The position numbers and the translations under genes were made by a program. Positions 43,151 to 54,739 of a stretch of DNA of 64,000 nt are shown in pieces. The first letter of the stretch is position 1, and the number at the start of each line of letters is the position of its first letter. The notes beneath the pieces were generated by a model that saw only the letters and a program-made list of their open reading frames with translations, searched no databases and was not told the origin of the DNA. Origin of the DNA: Ursus arctos (Eukaryota > Chordata > Mammalia > Carnivora > Ursidae); assembly GCF_023065955.2 (NCBI RefSeq), contig NW_026623100.1:72172727-72236726 (forward strand), in the 5' to 3' direction.

Positions 43151-45385
43151 CCTGTTTAGCATTAACTACCAGCATTCTAATGGGAAGGGAATTAATCAAG
43201 AGCTCATCAAGGCCCCAGCACCGGCTCAGGCCAAGCATAGGGACTGAGGAGCTGGCTGTGTGCTGAAAATCTGATTCTCGGAGGCCGAGGCCGAGTGTCT
43301 CCTGCCTGAGGGACTAATTGTTCTTGCATCTGCCCTCCTTGCTCATGAGGGCAAGAAAGTGTCCTTCATCTGCAAGAAGGCATTCATCTCTCAATCCTGC
43401 TAAAAATAAAAGAATCATTGTAACTAAAACTCATGCAAAGGCCGATTTAAACCCATCTAAATAGGTCGCACACTGTAATTCTTTTACCGCACTGGCCAGC
43501 TAGTGTTCATAAGGTGACGAAACATACTTGCAGGTAAAGGAAGCCTGATCTGTTTTTAGTCTGAGCTGACAAAATGTGGTGGTGTGGTGTCACTGTGTGG
43601 GAAGGACCCTGTGGCCACAGTTCCGGGGCAGTGATGCTGGAAGTCAAGTTGTCTATGGTCACTGCAGGGTTGAGATATTTTTCCTCTGTATCAGGGATCA
43701 GGCAACATGCAAGATGGATGGGGTTGGGGCCTCAAGGGAAAGGTGGAGTTGCTCACTGAGACAGTCGCCACATCGGACAAGAGCTGAAGGAAAGGCCAAG
43801 AAAGGCTAGAACATTCTCTCAGCCCTAACTGTGAAGACACCGAGGCATGAGAGAGGTCTGTGTCTGCTGGCTTCCTGGAGTCTAAGAATAAGGCCAGCCA
43901 TTCTGAGCAAGAGCTGGAAGCTGGCCCAGGCAGTTGGGGGGATGAGAGGGTAAGCAAGGGCAGGGGTTGCATCTGCCAACCAGCCACAGTCGGGTTAAAA
44001 ACCCCATATTATGGGATTCCTATTGCTTTATGCACCTTACCATTTGTTTGTTTGTGTCTCCCTAAGGACTTCCCTTGCATTCAGTGCAGTCTTTTGAAAG
44101 TTCTAGCCCACCTCAGATGTGCTGGCAGGAGCCAGGAGGAACTCTCATGTCTACACTGTTACCTCAGTATTCTAGAAGCCCCCTGAAGGGGCCAAAAGAG
44201 TCCAAGCAGCCCATAGGGGAGGGGAAGCCTCAGGAAGAAAGGGCCTTAACTTTGGAGTTCTGAGTGGTATTTTATCTAGGGCAGCGGGCTTCTACAACAG
44301 CTAAAATCTCTAAATCTGGCGAATAGGATGAATCCTGGTATAGTCGTTATTTCTTAAAGCATAATTTAATTTCTACGTATAGCCCAGACATTCCCTTATA
44401 TACTGCCCCAAGTGGCAAATCAGAGAAGACCCACTCCCTGCATCTTGTACCCCTAGGAAGATAACATGTTGAGGGAAGGTACCCTGGCAGACGGGCAATT
44501 TTGCACACACGAACAGGATCCTTCTACCGAGAAGCTGCTCTGCCCCTCCCAAGGCACGGGATCTCCTGCGGACAAGGGGGAGCGGTTCCTCCTCCTTTGT
44601 CCAGTAACCAGTGTAGCTCATGTGTAGAGGAAAGTCACCAAGACCTTCCTGAAGGTCAGCCTGTGGACTCTGATCACTTTCTAAGTCTGCCCGTAGTTCA
44701 GAGAGGTTTGAGGTCTTCAGGATCTGGGATCTCAGGTAGAAGGAGGCTTCAGCTGAGCCAGGAGGAGTTTCACCATTGCAGAGTCGGGGTCGAAGTTGAA
44801 GCTGCCGCTTGGTGGTTGTCCCCAATGTGAAACCGAGGCCCAGAATGGGAGGTGACTTTCCAGGCCAGAGCAGGTGAGCAGGACATCCCCCATCGTCTCT
44901 CTCAAGGACGGACAAAGGGAAGAAGTCAGGACAAGAGGGGGCAGGACAGAGTAAAGGCAAAGGCAGTGAGCACAAACCTGTCACTGGCCCTGGTCCCTCC
45001 CACCAGCACCTCTGATGAGCTACACTGGCCAAGCCTCGTTGGCCAGACCAGGGAGGTCCTGCGCACCCAGAACGCCTTCGCTCCCTCTCCATTGGGTAGG
45101 ATCCAGCGGCTGCCTCTCTGCCTCCTTGTCTCGCTCACAGCTTCTGCCTTGGGAGGCCCTGTAGGCTTCCAACCTACCTGTGTGGCCCTCCCAGCAGCTC
45201 TCATTTCTGCCTCAGCCAGGTCTGCCCAGCACTGCCCCTGACTTCACCAGCAGGGACTCTCGCCAAAGATCAAGCCCAGGTACTTTGTCCAGCTACGGAT
45301 CCCTGAGCAGTAAGTTCAAAGGTGCATTGTCTCCAATTCCATTTATGTTCTAGTATAATGGAGAGTGCTCTGAGTCACAAGCGAG
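43151..45385. other. Long unique stretch, no gene supported
   Basis: No repeat family recognised in over 2 kb. 43390-43560 is AT-rich with conserved-element character. 44370-45250 is GC-richer with long open frames on both strands, annotated separately. No consistent splice-site or poly-A structure was seen. Confidence 0.4.
44373..45092 (-). other. Longest non-transposon open frame (239 codons), unproven
   Basis: An uninterrupted ATG-to-stop frame on the minus strand. Its N-terminus is basic ('MERERRRSGCAG'), then comes a proline/leucine-rich stretch, then a charged middle. There are no recognisable domains, transmembrane pattern or signal peptide. Start context has G at +4 but C at -3. Open frames also cover the plus strand here, which favours a low-stop GC-rich patch over a gene. 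Confidence 0.08.
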
Positions 45386-45389
45386 TCAA

Positions 45390-45560
45390 TGCCAGTCAAG
45401 GACATTATTCAAGTCATATACATTCTCTAAGCTTCAACTTCCCCACTGGAAAATGGGAGAATTAATAATAAATGCCCTACCTACAGAGCTGTGGTGAGGA
45501 CCAGTGAAAGGCATACGTGACATTGCCTACCTACGTCTGGCACAGGCTAAAGAGCATCTT
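45390..45560 (+). mobile_element. MIR SINE fragment
   Basis: 'attctctaagcttcaacttc', 'cactggaaaatgggagaatt', 'gctgtggtgaggaccagtga', 'ctacgtctggcacaggcta'. A further MIR-like 3' piece is at about 45735-45840 ('ggacacacagcagtaggtgt'). Confidence 0.75.
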
Positions 45561-45916
45561 TGGTTGGTAAAAGAATAGCTTTTCCCTTGTCTAGTGGGGG
45601 ACATAACCCTGATTCTGTGAACAATGTACTTTTTACAACTCTGACAAATATTACCTTCAAAAGCTTAGCCTCCGGATTATAATTTAGGTTCTGGCATTTT
45701 CACTTTGAGACATAACATTAAATGCTCTAGCTCCAAGAGGACCTTTTGAGGATGCCTGGATAGGTCACTGCCTAGGGACACACAGCAGTAGGTGTGTGGG
45801 CCAGAATTTGCATCCACACTTATCTCGTGCTTTCCACCACACGTATATTCTCAAAGCGTGGGCTGAGGACCATCTGTACCGGAGTCACCTGGGAAGCTGG
45901 TAAACAAGCAGATTCC

Positions 45917-46670
45917 AAAAATAATTGAAAGCAGAGTCTCAAAAGAGATTTATACGCCCATGTTCATAGCAGCACTATTCACAATAACCAGAACAGCAGA
46001 AGTAACCCAAGAGTCCATCACCAGGTGAATGGATGAATAAATTGCGGTATATACATGCAATGGAATATTACTCGGCATCAAAATGGTGGGAAATCCTGAC
46101 ACATGGGGGATGAGCCTTCAGGACATTATACGGAGTGAAATAAGCCAATCACAAAACACAAGTACTTAGAATCCACTTATATGAGGTACCCAGAGTAGCC
46201 AGATACATAGACACAGAAAGTAGGATGGTGGCTGAGTCCAGGGGGAGGGAAGAAGGGGGAGTTGGCGCTTAATGGATACCAAGTTTTAGTTATTCAAGGT
46301 GACAAGAGTTCTGGAGACGGATGGTGGTGGTGTTTGCACAACAGTGTGCGTGTACTTAATGCCATGAACTGCACACTTAAAAATAGTTAAGCTGGGGGCG
46401 CCTGGGTGGCTCAGTCGTTAAGCGTCTGCCTTCGGCTCAGGGCGTGATCCCGGCGTTCCGGGATCGAGTCCCACATCGGGCTCCTCTGCTGGGAGCCTGC
46501 TTCTTCCTCTTCCACTCCCCCTGCTTGTGTTCCCTCTCTCGCTGGCTGTCTCTCTGTCACATAAATAAATAAAATCTTTAAAAATAAATAAATAAAAAAA
46601 ATAGTTAAGTTGGCAAATTTTAAGGTGTGTGTATTTTACTACAATTTAAAATAACAGTAATTTTTTAAAA
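45917..46670 (+). mobile_element. L1 3' end, 5' truncated, inside MER5A
   Basis: ORF2 tail 'catagcagcactattcacaa', 'gaatggatgaataaattgcg', 'aatggaatattactcggcat', then 3' UTR 'ctggagacggatggtggtgg' and 'gccatgaactgcacacttaa'. Flanked by 'gcagattc'. An intermediate-age L1; a bear-type SINE later landed near its 3' end. Confidence 0.85.
46396..46596 (+). mobile_element. SINEC (tRNA-Lys SINE), bear-type, inside L1
   Basis: Head 'ggggcgcctgggtggctcag' (starting 46395/6), 'cggcgttccgggatcgagtc', 'ctcgctggctgtctctctgt', (AAAT)n tail. Duplication 'aaaaatagttaag(c/t)tgg' at 46379-46395 and 46597-46613 with one difference. Confidence 0.96.
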
Positions 46671-46780
46671 ATGCAGATTCTTCAACCCACTGTGGATTCT
46701 CGAAATCAGAGTTCCTGGACTCAGGACCTGTCTTAGGACGTTCTGCAGGTGATTCTAACGTGCACCTAGATGTGAAGGCT

Positions 46781-48373
46781 GCCATTTGGCGCACGCACAG
46801 CATCTGAAAACCAGGACACGTACAGCAATGCACAGGCGGGGCCACTCACAAGAAACTTACCAAAATGAATAGAAGAGACCGTTGTTTTCATGCTAACTGG
46901 AATCACGTGATCCACTTTTCTTTTGTTTGGACCAGGCAAGCTGCTAGGTGCCTTCCAGCCCCAACACTCGCAGTTTCCTGATACCTCCAGCATTTTCTGG
47001 TTACATATGCTGGCTCACCTCTCATTCTGGAACAGGATCACTGCCTGGGGGTACTGAGGTCCTGCCTGCCCCTCTGTACTAATTAAAACCCCTTTGCCAA
47101 ACAGGCACTAAGAGAGAGAGAAGTATGTGACTTCTGGGAAGAGGGTGCCTGCAGTAATCTCCTTCAAGGCGCCAGCCACACAGCGTGTCTCTGCTTCTCT
47201 TCACCAGTCCAGCCATTCAGGCTGCCAAGCTCACCTTCTCTGATAACCCAGAACTCGGGCTGCAGGATGGAGAGTAGTTTGGGGTGGGGAAGATGGGGTG
47301 CGGAGGGAAGGGTAGATGTGAGGCAAAGACACTGTCCCAGGTGAGACTGTGGTGTCTTAGTGAGAGTGTGGCCGGGGGAAAGAAAGAAAAGTAGATTTGA
47401 GATGTATATAGAAGATAAAACACTCAGAATTCTGTCTAGATTGGATATTGGATCCAGGAGAGCACAGCTGTGGTGGGAATGGCCTGCTTTTTGAGGGGAT
47501 ATAAATGTGTCCCGTGACTAAACGTGGGCCACGTGGGAAAGAAAGAGCTGGAGAGGAGCCATCTTCCTGAAGAGGGGAAGGGACTCCAGCAGCAAGAAGC
47601 CAGAGGTGAACGCTGACATTCTTAGAGGCCAAGGAAGTCACATCTGACTTCCATCCTTGGCTCCACTGGCAACCAGTCCCCATCCTTAGGTGCTCTCCAA
47701 AAATCACCTCATTAACATGACAAAAGACACCCTTATAGCTTCATCGCTTAGGAAAATTCAAAGGTTTGAGGAGCTCTGTGCCAGGAACTGGGTCCAAGAC
47801 CAAATATGTGTTTCTTCTTATAAATCACAGTATCACAGCTAGGAAGTGAAACATGGAAAAAGTGAGCATACAGCACTCTTTTGAGTAGTATGGCTGGCTA
47901 ACGGTTGAAGAGGTTAAAGTTTTGCAGGTAAAAGAGGGCTCATTTTTAATGCTCGAAGGTGTATAATGAGAATAATCAAAGAGAGAGGAGAATCTTCTAA
48001 GGAATTAAGTCTCTAAGGAGGTGACAGAACCTAGGGCCTTTGGAGTGAGGCCTTAAATAGGAGCAGGACCACCTGCTAGAAAGGAAAGCAGAGATACATA
48101 CATAAGAAACCAAGTCAGCGTGTGGATTTAGTGCTCGTCACTGCCCCACAGCAGCTGTCTTCTTAGCGGCGTGCGTGTCCATAGTTATTTAGCCAAAGGA
48201 GGTTCGGGTTAATGGTGAGTGGAAGGAGACTGGCATAGGATGAGGGGTACATGAGAATTGAGGACAGGGCAGGGGCGGGGCAGAGCCATGAGGGGAGGTA
48301 ATTCTTTAGAGAAGGTGTCTGTGGATAGAAAGAGATTGTGTGATAATGGGCTGGCAGAGTGGGCTCATGGAAA
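46781..48373. other. Unique non-coding sequence
   Basis: No repeat family confidently recognised; 47930-48260 may be old L2-like sequence. Frames up to 116 codons are unsupported. Confidence 0.4.
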
Positions 48374-48388
48374 TGGTTGGTTGTTTTT

Positions 48389-48572
48389 TTTTTTAAGATA
48401 TTATTTATCTATTTATTTGAGAGAGAGGGAGAGCATGAGCAGGGAGAGAGACAGAGAGAGAGGGAGAAGCAGACTCCCCGCTGAGCAGGGAGCCTGACTC
48501 AGGGCTCCATCCCTGGGATCATGACCTGAGCTGAAGGCAGAGGCTTAACTAACTGAGCCAGCCAGGCGCCCC
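48389..48572 (-). mobile_element. SINEC (tRNA-Lys SINE)
   Basis: Minus-strand copy: T-tail, 'aagatattatttatctattt', GA-rich body, 'gggatcatgacctgagctga', 'ctgagccagccaggcgcccc'. Duplication 'tggttggttgttttt' at 48374-48388 and 48573-48587 is exact. Confidence 0.94.
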
Positions 48573-48587
48573 TGGTTGGTTGTTTTT

Positions 48588-50695
48588 AAGGACTATTGTT
48601 TGTATTAAGATGGGAAAAGCCTGAACGCATTGAAATGTTGATGAGAAGGTCAATTCAAGAAGGAAAGGCCGAGAATATACTGGAAAGAAGAGAAAATGAT
48701 CTAAAGGCGAGTTGCCCCTAAGGGCTGAAGAAAGGCAGTGGAGGAACTGGTCTTAGAGTGGAGGAGGGGCACTTCTATTACAGCAGAGATGCAGGAGAAA
48801 GGATGGGACGAGAGCAGATGAGTTTTCAGATTGGAGGAAAAGAAGTTGTAGGATTTCCCTCTACAGCTGCTCCAATTTCCCTTTAGAAGTGAAAGGAAAC
48901 GTGTTGAGAGTGAGAAGAAAGAAACATAGGGTTTGAGAACGCTACACTTGCTAGTTCACATTAGCTAACAGAGCACCTACCAAACAAAGGAGTATCTATA
49001 AAACAAAGAGAACAGGGAAGAGGGGAGGGAGCTCAGGAGGGAGGAAGAGGGATAGAAACCTTGTGGATTTCCTCTCCTGTGTTTTATGTCCCGATGGACC
49101 GTGAATGGCATTCACCATGGGGACTCTATAATGCACTGAAGAACACGCTGTCACAAAAGAGCATTTTGTCAAAATAGCACATTTTAGCAATGGAAGGGGC
49201 CTTGGAGATTTCCTAATCCAATATCCCAGAAAATTCATGTCCGGATTGGGGAAGTCTCACAGATGGGTGATGGCAGAACCAGAATTAATAATACCATGTC
49301 GCCCACACCCAGACTATACTGGATGCCTGCCCCATGGCCGGACCCCGCAAGGCAGGGACTCATCTCCAGCCAAAGAGCAGCCGACTGAAGTGAAGTGTTG
49401 GCAGGAAGGTGGACTGGCTTTCTCCTGTCCAGACTCTGCCGCCAGGCCTTGCCGACGGGCTTCCCCTGGGTTCAGGCAGGCAGTCATTGAGCCCCCTCTG
49501 CCTCTGTCTGCAAAAGTCTGCCTCACTGGGGTTCAAGAAGTTCCAACAGTGATTAGCAGAACTCGGAAACCCATGGGACTGGGATTCCAGGGCAGCCTCA
49601 TTTAACAGGTTCGACTCCGTGCTGAAGAAGAAGTAGCTCTCAGCTGGCCTGGACGTTCTTTCTATCCCTGCTGCTCTGCTGGGCGATGTCAACCCAGCCT
49701 AACTTCTTCATTACGTTTATGTACGATCACCTCCAGCTACACACGGTGTGTGTGCTTCCAGCGCGTCTCAAAGGGAGGCTTTCGAAGTTGGACTGGCTGG
49801 TATTTTGAATTGGGAGAGAACGGTCCTCAAGTCATAGTGCTCTGACATTTCCGCCTCATCACATCTTTTATTCCCAGATCCGAAAGGCCCCGGTCTCATT
49901 CTACAGACGGAAGAATTAAACCAGGTGACACAAGCAACACTAAAACACTTCCGTCATACCCCCGAGGATGTTTATAATCAAGAGGGGTTTCAAATTAGGG
50001 CATACAATAGCTTTTATTGTTTCGCACCATGATATGAAGGCCTTTGGCACAAAATATAATTGTGCTCGCAAGCTTTTTGCGATTTGTCATTTCCTTTTCA
50101 TTTTGCCTAATTGCGGTAACTCAGGCTCCCATCAATCACCATGGAAGGCAATGTCTCAATGGTCATATTGTCTGACTGTGAATTCAGCGTGTCCAGAAAC
50201 CAAGGTCCCACCATTGTCTCAGAGAAGCTGTCAGACAAAAGGCAAAGCCCACACCACTGTCACCAGAACCTAATGGGGATTCCATCTCTCTGGGAGGATG
50301 GAACAAATTGCTTTCTTCTATGTGATAATAATAACAGCCACAATTATTGTTCTTGGAAATGGAAGGCCTAGGATATGGAACCAAAAAAAAAAAAAAAAGG
50401 ACAATGGAAAACTAATATATCATTAACATGCCTTTGGGGAAGCTCCTTTGGCAACTACAAATGCATTATCCAGGACCAACTTGAAGATAAGAATCAATTT
50501 AATTAATTTTAAATGGCTTTGTGCATTGAAAAAGCCAAGGACTAAAGAAAATGGGAAGCTGGTTCAGATGTTTTCTGGGGAGAGAACTGTTACAGAGAGA
50601 AGATAGAGTTCTGGGAATGCTCAACCCTCTACCCCTGTCAGGGAGCTTAGGGCTGGTTTTCAGTTCCACAGTCCTTCAAGAACGAAACCTAAGTG
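48588..50695. other. Long unique stretch
   Basis: No repeat family recognised in about 2.1 kb. 49960-50200 looks like a conserved non-coding element. A poly-A of about 16 lies at 50383-50398 without a recognisable retroposon body. Frames on both strands at 49.2-49.7 kb overlap and are unsupported. Confidence 0.4.
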
Positions 50696-50699
50696 TCAC

Positions 50700-50820
50700 A
50701 AGTGAGAAAAGCAGAGCTGGTATTAAAAAGACCTGACTTCAAACCTTGATGCTGCAATTCATTCATTGGTCAACAAGAGTAGGTTACCTAACATTTCTAA
50801 AGGCTCACTCTACAATTGAT
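50700..50820 (+). mobile_element. MIR SINE 5' fragment
   Basis: 'gacctgacttcaaaccttga' and 'gagtaggttacctaacattt' are MIR-like. Confidence 0.5.
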
Positions 50821-51639
50821 GGAACATTTCCATCATGGCCATTAAAGTATGATATCAGACTCTCCAAACATTTCCCTGAAATTCTCTTCATTTATCTTGA
50901 TACGCTTGTGGCGCACCTGGCTTATTTCATTATCTGCTCAATCGTCTGATCCCATAGTACTTATCTGATCTCCACAGTGCCCACAAGCACGTGGTGGTCT
51001 ATTGGTGGGTCTATCACAAAGCTACCTGTCTGTCCAAGCTCCACACCTAGCCATGGGACTCGAAGGAAACAGAAGGCTCCACCTCTGGTCTCTGGGAGTT
51101 TTCCATCATATCCAAGAGATGAAACGTGCAAACCCATGGAAAGTGAAAGGCCACACAGGGCCATCTGTGCTTCATGCTGTGAATGGCACATTTATTGGTC
51201 TTGGAATAGAGTGGAGGAAGAAGCAAAGGAAGAAGCTTCCTAGAAAGGAGGGCTAGACCTGAAAAAGGATAGAGCTCAAGTTATTCCCTGCTGACTTAGA
51301 CGGAAGGACAAAATAAAATAATAGACAGATGTATTTAACACCTCCAGCCCAGAGCCCAGCAGATGGGAGGAGCCAGTCTTCCCAGATGGGTTCAATCTCC
51401 ACTGCATTCCTGAAACCATCCAAAGCCTCCTCCATCATCAAAGAGGGACAGTGACACCTGAGCAGCTGTCTGCCTCTGTTCTCGAGAAAGAGCCCTGGTG
51501 TCGGGACAAGGCACATCCCCCCAAAAAGCACAGCCAAAGAACTTGGTTGGAATTAGGTTGGTACCCCTCCTGTGCACCAAGGTTTGAGTCCTGTGGGCAC
51601 ACTCAACAGCAAACCTAGGACTTCCAGGGCCCAGTGGTC
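50821..51639. other. Unique non-coding sequence
   Basis: No repeat or gene recognised. Confidence 0.4.
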
Positions 51640-51900
51640 AATCCAAGCCAATACCAGAAACAGTTCTTAAGCACTGTGTCTAGCAAGAAGTAGTATGATG
51701 AGTAAAAAGATTATGAAGAGGTGGTATCTGCTTTTAAGGAGTTCATAGGCCAGCATGAATCAGAAAAGTATACATAGAACTACCCTGCAAGACCAAATAA
51801 GTGAGTAACAGAAGAAATGTGTGCTTTTGAAGTTCAATGAAGAAGCCATTAGAGCATATAGGCGAGATCAGGGGAGGTCTCTTGCAGAAGTGGAAATGGC
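51640..51900 (-). mobile_element. L2 LINE 3' region, antisense
   Basis: 'tctgcttttaaggagttcat', 'gaagccattagagcatatag', 'ggggaggtctcttgcagaag' fit the reversed L2 order. Confidence 0.55.
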
Positions 51901-52062
51901 ATCTCTGTTTCTATTCCCTCCTCTATAACCTGGAAATAATACATGTACCCATATCATAATATTACAAGAATCAAATAGGTTTCCAATATTACAAACTAAG
52001 GCACATATTATTAATATTAAATATTAATATTAAAAACCTGGCACATACTGACTACTCATTAA
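51901..52062 (+). mobile_element. MIR SINE with AT palindrome
   Basis: 'ctataacctggaaataatac', 'aatattacaagaatcaaata', 'aaaacctggcacatactgac' follow MIR. A self-complementary 'ttaatattaaatattaatat' sits at about 52010-52033. Confidence 0.6.
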
Positions 52063-53010
52063 CTTACTAACAGAGGATGACCTTGGAGGATGGGTAGCAA
52101 CTTATAGATAAAAATGAGGGGTGGGAGAGTTCAGTCGATCGTCAAAGCAAAGGTCATATCTGTTCTTACTCAACCGCTTATCTCATAACCAGGGAGAAAG
52201 GAATCAGAGATGAAAAGGCATCTGTGAGAGACGGGAATGTCAGAGGCGTGCCCAGGAAGCAGTAAACATTCTGTTGGGAGTGAAACAGCGCTTTACATCG
52301 AACAATGGGAGATGAGGCACAGAAGCAGTTTGGGGAGGGCCTTGAATGCTGGTCTGGAGAGTTTGCGCAAATTCTTGGCTCCCGCCCATGCTTCCATTAC
52401 AGAAAATAACCAAGTCATCCATATCTTCTGAACCTGGCAAGCCGTGCAGATGGACCCAGTTCTGAGTGTGGCATCACCACTTAGCCATTAGAATGGACAC
52501 AGTCTTTGGAGCATCAAAATTGAAAGTTTGCAGCAGAGCGAGTCAAAGTTATTGATTAGCGCTTTCTTTTGTGCCTCGTGTCTCCTGGGCTGGACACACA
52601 TTAGCTGCATCTGTCTGAGAAACCTCGCCTCGGTCTCACTCAGCAGGATAAGGAACGGGCAGACTGTACAATCCGAGTGCCAGGAGAATGGCTGGAGATA
52701 CACACTTTAGCCCGCAGTATAGAGACACATAGCACTCAGGACCAAGTGCAAAACTCCTTTTCAGGCAAACCTGCCTTTGCTGGAGGAAAAGAGTAAACAC
52801 AAGATCAAGCAGCATCGCCAAGCAGTCAAGAGGCAAAGAGCCATCAGGTAACCAAAGGGTGGGTCTAACATCAGTGCTCTCAGTGGAAGACGCAGGGACA
52901 GGAGGTATCCGGAAAATCAGGAAGGAGTCAAGGAAGGCATCACAGAGATGGAATACAGATAGGTGGAGAAAGACTGATGGAAGGGGATATGAAATCTCAA
53001 CAACCTATTC
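52063..53010. other. Unique sequence
   Basis: No repeat recognised. 52500-52720 has the texture of a conserved non-coding element (see findings). No exon supported. Confidence 0.4.
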
Positions 53011-53014
53011 CATC

Positions 53015-54060
53015 CATTTATTTATTAACAAATATTTAATGAGCATCTGTTCTGGGCCAGGCACTGTGCTGGGCAATGAGCATGCTAGGGTCCGTGTCTT
53101 CATGAAATGTACATCAAAGTAGGGGGGGCAGAACAAAAATAAAAAGGAACATAAATATGTAATCCAATATCACAGAAGAAGGACTATGATGGAAAACAAA
53201 TTTAGGTCAAGGGAATGGAGGCATGCTATTATTGATTGAATGGTCAGGGTGCTTGTTTTAGCTGCTTGGGCTGCTGTAACAAAACCCCAGAGACTGGGAG
53301 GCTCAAACAACAGAAACTTGTTTTCTCACAGTTCTGGGGTCTAGAAGCCTAAGGTCAAGGGGCTGTGGGGTTGGTTTCTCCTCTAACGTCTTTCCTTGGC
53401 TTGTAGATGGCTACTTTTCCACTGTGTCCTCATATGGTCTTTTCTCTGCGCAGGCACATCCCTGGTGTCCCTCTGTCCACAATTTCCTCCTTGTATAAGG
53501 GAATCGGTCCAATCAAATTAAGACCTAGTCTAACAGCTTCATTTTAACTTAATCACCTCCTGAAAGGCCCCATCTCAAGTACAGTCACATTCAGGGGTAC
53601 TGGGAGTTAGGACTTCAACACATGAATTTGTGGCAGGGAACAATGTGTCCGATAATAGTAGGTCTTTTTGATGAAGGGACATTTGAACAGAGACTGGGGT
53701 GCCATGATGAATTGAGCTACGAAGCTATCTGGGACAAGAGAGAACAGCTAGTACAAAGCAAGTTCGCCGCGCTCTAAAAACAGTGAGGTGGGCATGGCTG
53801 CGAAAAGTAAGTAAAGAGAAGAGTGAGAGATGACAGTGGAGAGGTAGCCAGGGACCAGATCACATTGCGTTTATGACGTGAATTGAATATGGTTTTTGAA
53901 ATTTGGGGAAGGATTTGGAGGGTTTGGGGCAGGTCAGTGATACATTTTGACTTACATTCTAAAATACTTATTCTGGGTTCCGAGCTGGAAATTGGCAGTA
54001 AGAAGCACGAGTGGGGAAAAGGGAGACCAATCAGGAAGCTATCATAATTGTCTGGAAAAA
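53015..54060 (-). mobile_element. L2 LINE 3' region, antisense, split by an LTR
   Basis: Left part 'caaatatttaatgagcatct', 'gggccaggcactgtgctggg'. Right part 'gggacatttgaacagagact', 'agtgaggtgggcatggctgc', 'tagccagggaccagatcaca', 'gagaccaatcaggaagctat'. The MaLR LTR at 53250-53655 interrupts it. Confidence 0.8.
53250..53655 (-). mobile_element. MLT1-type MaLR LTR inside L2
   Basis: Reversed LTR: 'ttagctgcttgggctgctgt', 'tctcacagttctggggtcta', 'gtgtcctcatatggtctttt', 'ttaacttaatcacctcctga', 'gacttcaacacatgaatttg'. Solo LTR, no internal genes. Confidence 0.88.
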
Positions 54061-54739
54061 AGAGGCTGGTGGCTTGGACCAGAGATTATAGGGAGGTAGT
54101 GGTATTTTTATCCTATCCAGTCTCCAGTCTCCAGTCCTCGTGCTGGTACAGTCAGGTGTGTGACAAGATAGAGTTAGAAGACAGCTCGCCCGCCATCTTT
54201 CCCTTCAAGGAGATAAGGACAAACCAGGGGCCAGCTGTAGACTTGTCACAGAGTTAAAATGCAGTCAATTTGCAAAGGACTTGAGAGGTGGAATCTTAAA
54301 GAAAACCACACTCACTCAATTCCCCAAAGGCCCATCAACCCTATACAGTTACTAGTGAGTCAGACAAGGAGTGTGAGCCAGGCTTCCCACTGATTTACGG
54401 CAATCCTGGAGATTAAAAAGCATAGCTGAATAAAAATTTCCACAGTCAACTCTCAGCTAGCCACACTTTTGGAGCAGAAAGGTTGTGGATAATCCAAATA
54501 CCTCATATTTGCTGTATTTGCATTAAATCGTTGTAAAAGGAGATTTCAAAATGGAGCAAGCAAGACTAGCTAGAGTCTTTCCTACAAGAGGGTCAGGAGG
54601 CCGCCAGGGAGGAGGAATTTATGCATGCCCTCCCAGAGGAACTATGAACTTTTCCAGCAACAAGCCCTCAGCCTGGATTTAACTCCCTCCTCACCAAGAC
54701 ACCTGAATTGTTTGCATTCTTCACTTCGAAGAAAGGAGC
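54061..54739. other. Unique non-coding sequence
   Basis: Old L2 may continue a little beyond 54061. Otherwise no repeat or gene recognised. Confidence 0.4.

Larger units (their letters stand above)
45846..46780 (+). mobile_element. MER5A split by an L1
   Basis: Left half 45846-45916 ('attctcaaagcgtgggctga', 'gagtcacctgggaagctggt'). Right half from 46671 ('cagagttcctggactcagg', 'gcaggtgattctaacgtgca'). The two halves join at 'gcagattc', which is duplicated on either side of the L1. Confidence 0.8.
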
